Shown here piece by piece: positions 14,195 to 16,454 of a stretch of DNA of 16,454 nucleotides (position 1 is the stretch's first letter; each line of letters begins with the position of its first letter). Position numbers and translations under genes: made by a program. A model generated the notes under the pieces. That model was not told the origin of the DNA. It saw only the letters and a list, made by a program, of their open reading frames with translations, and made no database searches. This DNA is from Bacillota bacterium (GTDB taxonomy: Bacteria > Bacillota > Clostridia > Acetivibrionales > DSM-1351), in NCBI GenBank assembly GCA_023426005.1, contig JAFABO010000024.1, forward strand, positions 1 to 16,454, given 5' to 3'.

Positions 14195-15982
14195 ATGCGG
14201 AGATTACTTAAAATACTTTGCGCCGGCTTTGGTTTTATCAAATGGCATTTCATAAACATGAAATTTAAAAATAAATTATTCTGGCTGTACTTTCTTGCTG
14301 CCGTAATACCATTTTTCATATCACAGGTACATTCCTACAGCACGCTTAAAAACCAATTGATTTCGCAGACAAAACAAAATGTGTACAGTTCGGTCAACCA
14401 GATAAATGCAAACATCAACAACAAGCTGGACACAATACTGAAAATGTCTTCAATACTGTATTCCGACCAGATTTTAAAGGGCTTTTTAGTCAAGGATTAT
14501 TCAAATAATGTTGACTTCGTCGATGCCTATTATGGCTATATAAATTCATATTTTCCTCAAATACTGGGGCTCAATCCGGGTATTGACTTTCTCCGGGTAT
14601 ATGCCCCAAACACCTCCTTCCCCTCGGACGGTTACTTTATACTTCCCTTGGAGGCCGACCCCTATGCCAAAAAAATATATACCGAAGGCAGGAATACTGT
14701 CAGTAACACATTTTATGGAAATCTGAGATTAAATTCGCTGAATAAATATGTATTCACTTTATACAGGGTCCTGGACTATCAAAACATCAATTACCCATAC
14801 GGTGTTTTGACTTTTGACATTCTTGAAAATGAGCTGTACACGCTTATTGAAAAGGAACCCCCTCAAAACAGTATTTATATTGTCAATGAATCAGACATAA
14901 TTCTTTCGTGCAGAGATAAGACATTACTCAACAAAAGCATATCGGAGGTACTGAATACCGATATACCTGAAATGAAAAATGCAGGAAGCTTTGACGCCAC
15001 AATATCGGGGTCGAAATCGCTGGTTGTCTTTACTACAACAAAGAACAGCTGGAAGATTATCTCAACAATACCCTATGCAAGCATATTAAAAACCGCACAG
15101 GCTTCTTCGGCACGGTTATTGCTGTTATCTCTGATCATCCTGGTGCTTTCCATCTTCCTGGTGTTTTTGACCTCAAATATTATAACAAAACGGATAACCT
15201 ATTTGTCAACCCAGGTTAAAAAGGTTGAATCCGGGAATTTTGACATTCAGCTGAAATACGCCAGTGAGGATGAACTCGGCCAGTTGTCCAAAGCCTTCCA
15301 TGGAATGGCTACAAATCTTAAAATATTGATTAAGGAAGTCTATGAAAAGGAAATCTTAAAACGGAAAGCGGAAATGGATACTCTGCAATCACAGATCAAT
15401 CCGCATTTTCTGTACAACACTTTATCGTCAATATCGGCTTTAGCTTTGAAGCAAAGCGATTTTAGAGTAAACGAGATGGTAAATTACCTGTCAAAATTTT
15501 ATAGAATATCGTTAAATAACGGTAAAAAAATAATCTCCGTAAGGGAAGAAATTGAACTGACCAGGAACTACCTGAGTATACAGCATGTACGTTTTCAGGA
15601 TTTGCTGCACGTAACCTACGAGCTTGATGAATCCTTATATGATTTAAAGACCATTAAGCTGATCCTGCAGCCTTTGATAGAAAATTCCATTAACCACGGC
15701 ATCTGGAATGATGACAAGGGCATAGCCATTAATATAAAGCTTTACAGAGAAGGTGAAAATATTGTTTTCGAGGTGATTGACGACGGCCTGGGCATCGGCC
15801 TTGAAAAGCAGAAGACCTTACTGGTTCATCAGGTTAAACAGACAACTGGCTATAGTATGAAAAATGTAAATGAGAGAATAAAACTATATTTTGGTGAGAA
15901 ATATGGGATAGAAATATTCAGTAGACCCGGGATAGGAACTTATGTAAAAATCACCATACCCGATAACGTCGGCTCCCAGTAA
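14195..15982 (+). CDS. YesM-type sensor histidine kinase
   Basis: A membrane-bound kinase of up to 595 residues, the likely phosphodonor of the response regulator encoded 15 bases upstream. Transmembrane segment 1 (about 28-46), a large extracellular sensor region (about 47-305, Cache-like in size), segment 2 (306-330), HAMP linker (about 330-384), then the His_kinase domain with phospho-accepting His404 in QINPHFLYN, and a HATPase domain with N-box LQPLIENSINHG (491-502), DDGLGIG (529-535) and a final GTYVKITIP. The start is uncertain: the ATG at 14195 has only a weak GGGT upstream. The in-frame ATG at 14258 begins MKFKNKLFWLYFL, which looks like a typical YesM N-terminus, but also lacks a clear ribosome binding site; it would give 574 residues. 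The extracellular ligand is unknown, perhaps the sugar or the sugar-loaded binding protein. Confidence 0.92.
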   Translation: MRRLLKILCAGFGFIKWHFINMKFKNKLFWLYFLAAVIPFFISQVHSYSTLKNQLISQTKQNVYSSVNQINANINNKLDTILKMSSILYSDQILKGFLVKDYSNNVDFVDAYYGYINSYFPQILGLNPGIDFLRVYAPNTSFPSDGYFILPLEADPYAKKIYTEGRNTVSNTFYGNLRLNSLNKYVFTLYRVLDYQNINYPYGVLTFDILENELYTLIEKEPPQNSIYIVNESDIILSCRDKTLLNKSISEVLNTDIPEMKNAGSFDATISGSKSLVVFTTTKNSWKIISTIPYASILKTAQASSARLLLLSLIILVLSIFLVFLTSNIITKRITYLSTQVKKVESGNFDIQLKYASEDELGQLSKAFHGMATNLKILIKEVYEKEILKRKAEMDTLQSQINPHFLYNTLSSISALALKQSDFRVNEMVNYLSKFYRISLNNGKKIISVREEIELTRNYLSIQHVRFQDLLHVTYELDESLYDLKTIKLILQPLIENSINHGIWNDDKGIAINIKLYREGENIVFEVIDDGLGIGLEKQKTLLVHQVKQTTGYSMKNVNERIKLYFGEKYGIEIFSRPGIGTYVKITIPDNVGSQ

Positions 15983-16009
15983 ACACAAAAAACTTTACAT
16001 GAAAAATAA

Positions 16010-16074
16010 AACAATTGGAATATGTGTTGACCATTAATCAATTTATCAATAGCAATTCACATATCCCAATTGTT
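16010..16074. terminator. Long inverted repeat between convergent genes, probable terminator
   Basis: AACAATTGGAATATGTG (16010-16026) and CACATATCCCAATTGTT (16058-16074) are 17-base arms that pair with a single mismatch, separated by 31 bases. In the minus-strand transcript the structure starts 9 bases after the stop codon of the binding-protein gene and is followed by TTATTTTT, so it fits a terminator for that gene. The plus-strand side has only a broken T-run, so it would be a weaker stop for the kinase gene. The loop is unusually long and the stem A/T-rich for an intrinsic terminator. Confidence 0.7.
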
Positions 16075-16083
16075 CAAATAATT

Positions 16084-16454
16084 TTATTTGTTCTCAGCTA
16101 TGAACTTATCGGCCTGCTCTTTGATTGCCGCCATTATCTTGTCTGAACCTGCGGCCTTCATCTTTTCATTCAAAGTGGGGATTCCGGTTTCAGGATCCAT
16201 AAAGCCTGTAATTATAGGTACAGCGTACTGTGTAACTACACTTGAAACTGCCGCAACCTCGTTTTTCAGCTTGGAATCATCAAAATTGAAAGCCTGCAGC
16301 GTGTGGAATACCTGGTTTTTCCTGGCTGTTTCAAAGATTGGGTCATAGTTTGAGTAAACACCTGTGGGATTCAACTGGAACTTTTCATTTCTGAAGAACC
16401 ATGACAATCCGTCGGTATAGTCAACCTTGGTGTTTCCTCTGATATATCTGACCT
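16084..16454 (-). CDS. Second sugar solute-binding protein, C-terminal part only (LplA-like)
   Basis: The reading frame is open to the right edge, so the true start lies outside; 122 C-terminal residues are visible. The pattern (TDGLSWFFRNE, a PETGIPTLNEKMKAAG segment, then a terminal amphipathic helix ending KFIAENK) matches the end of LplA-type extracellular solute-binding proteins. It is not a copy of the binding protein at 8612-10252, whose C-terminus differs. It appears to be the last gene of another leftward transporter operon, converging on the kinase gene with the terminator-like inverted repeat between them. An apparent start at the TTG at 16407 is rejected because the frame and the similarity continue upstream of it. 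Confidence 0.82.
   Translation of the reverse strand, partial: VRYIRGNTKVDYTDGLSWFFRNEKFQLNPTGVYSNYDPIFETARKNQVFHTLQAFNFDDSKLKNEVAAVSSVVTQYAVPIITGFMDPETGIPTLNEKMKAAGSDKIMAAIKEQADKFIAENK

Noticed and set aside
1..16454. Insertion sequences, prophage genes, tRNA/rRNA genes or CRISPR arrays
   Set aside because: I found no transposase, integrase, terminal inverted repeats of an element, tRNA-like fold or repeat-spacer array on either strand.

Overview
The window looks like part of the chromosome of a polysaccharide-degrading Gram-positive bacterium of the class Clostridia (Ruminiclostridium/Acetivibrio-like), or less likely a Paenibacillus relative. The reasons are an S-layer (SLH)-anchored multimodular glycosidase, AAGGAGG-type ribosome binding sites at most starts, moderate-to-low G+C with A/T-rich intergenic regions, a lipoprotein-type sugar-binding protein, and a YesM/YesN-type two-component system. 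The genus is inference; there is no rRNA or other phylogenetic marker.

Layout: (a) 1-359 is mostly an A/T-rich gap, with what may be the first four codons of a leftward gene at its extreme left. (b) 428-12235 is one leftward gene cluster, probably one operon. In transcription order it holds two sugar ABC permeases (LplB/YteP-like, then LplC/YtcP-like), a lipoprotein solute-binding protein, an intracellular clan GH-D (alpha-galactosidase-like) glycosidase, and a giant secreted paralogue of that glycosidase. The secreted protein has seven tandem CBM35/CBM6-like modules in front and three SLH repeats behind. A strong bidirectional-looking terminator (360-401) closes the cluster. (c) 12236-12601 is the divergent regulatory region. 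(d) 12602-15982 is a rightward two-gene unit: an AraC-type response regulator followed by a YesM-type sensor histidine kinase. (e) 16084-16454 is the C-terminal end of a second sugar solute-binding protein, transcribed leftward. It converges on the kinase gene across a long inverted repeat.

Working model (inference): the surface enzyme binds a plant polysaccharide through its CBM array and trims glycosyl groups while held on the S-layer. The lipoprotein and the two permeases import the products. The cytoplasmic paralogue finishes hydrolysis. The divergent kinase/regulator pair senses the substrate or the loaded binding protein and switches the operon on. No ATP-binding subunit is encoded, so a shared MsmX-type ATPase elsewhere in the genome is expected. 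The most notable feature is the outside/inside pair of paralogous glycosidases, whose catalytic modules match each other closely but fit the classical GH27 and GH36 motifs only loosely. The substrate cannot be read from the sequence.
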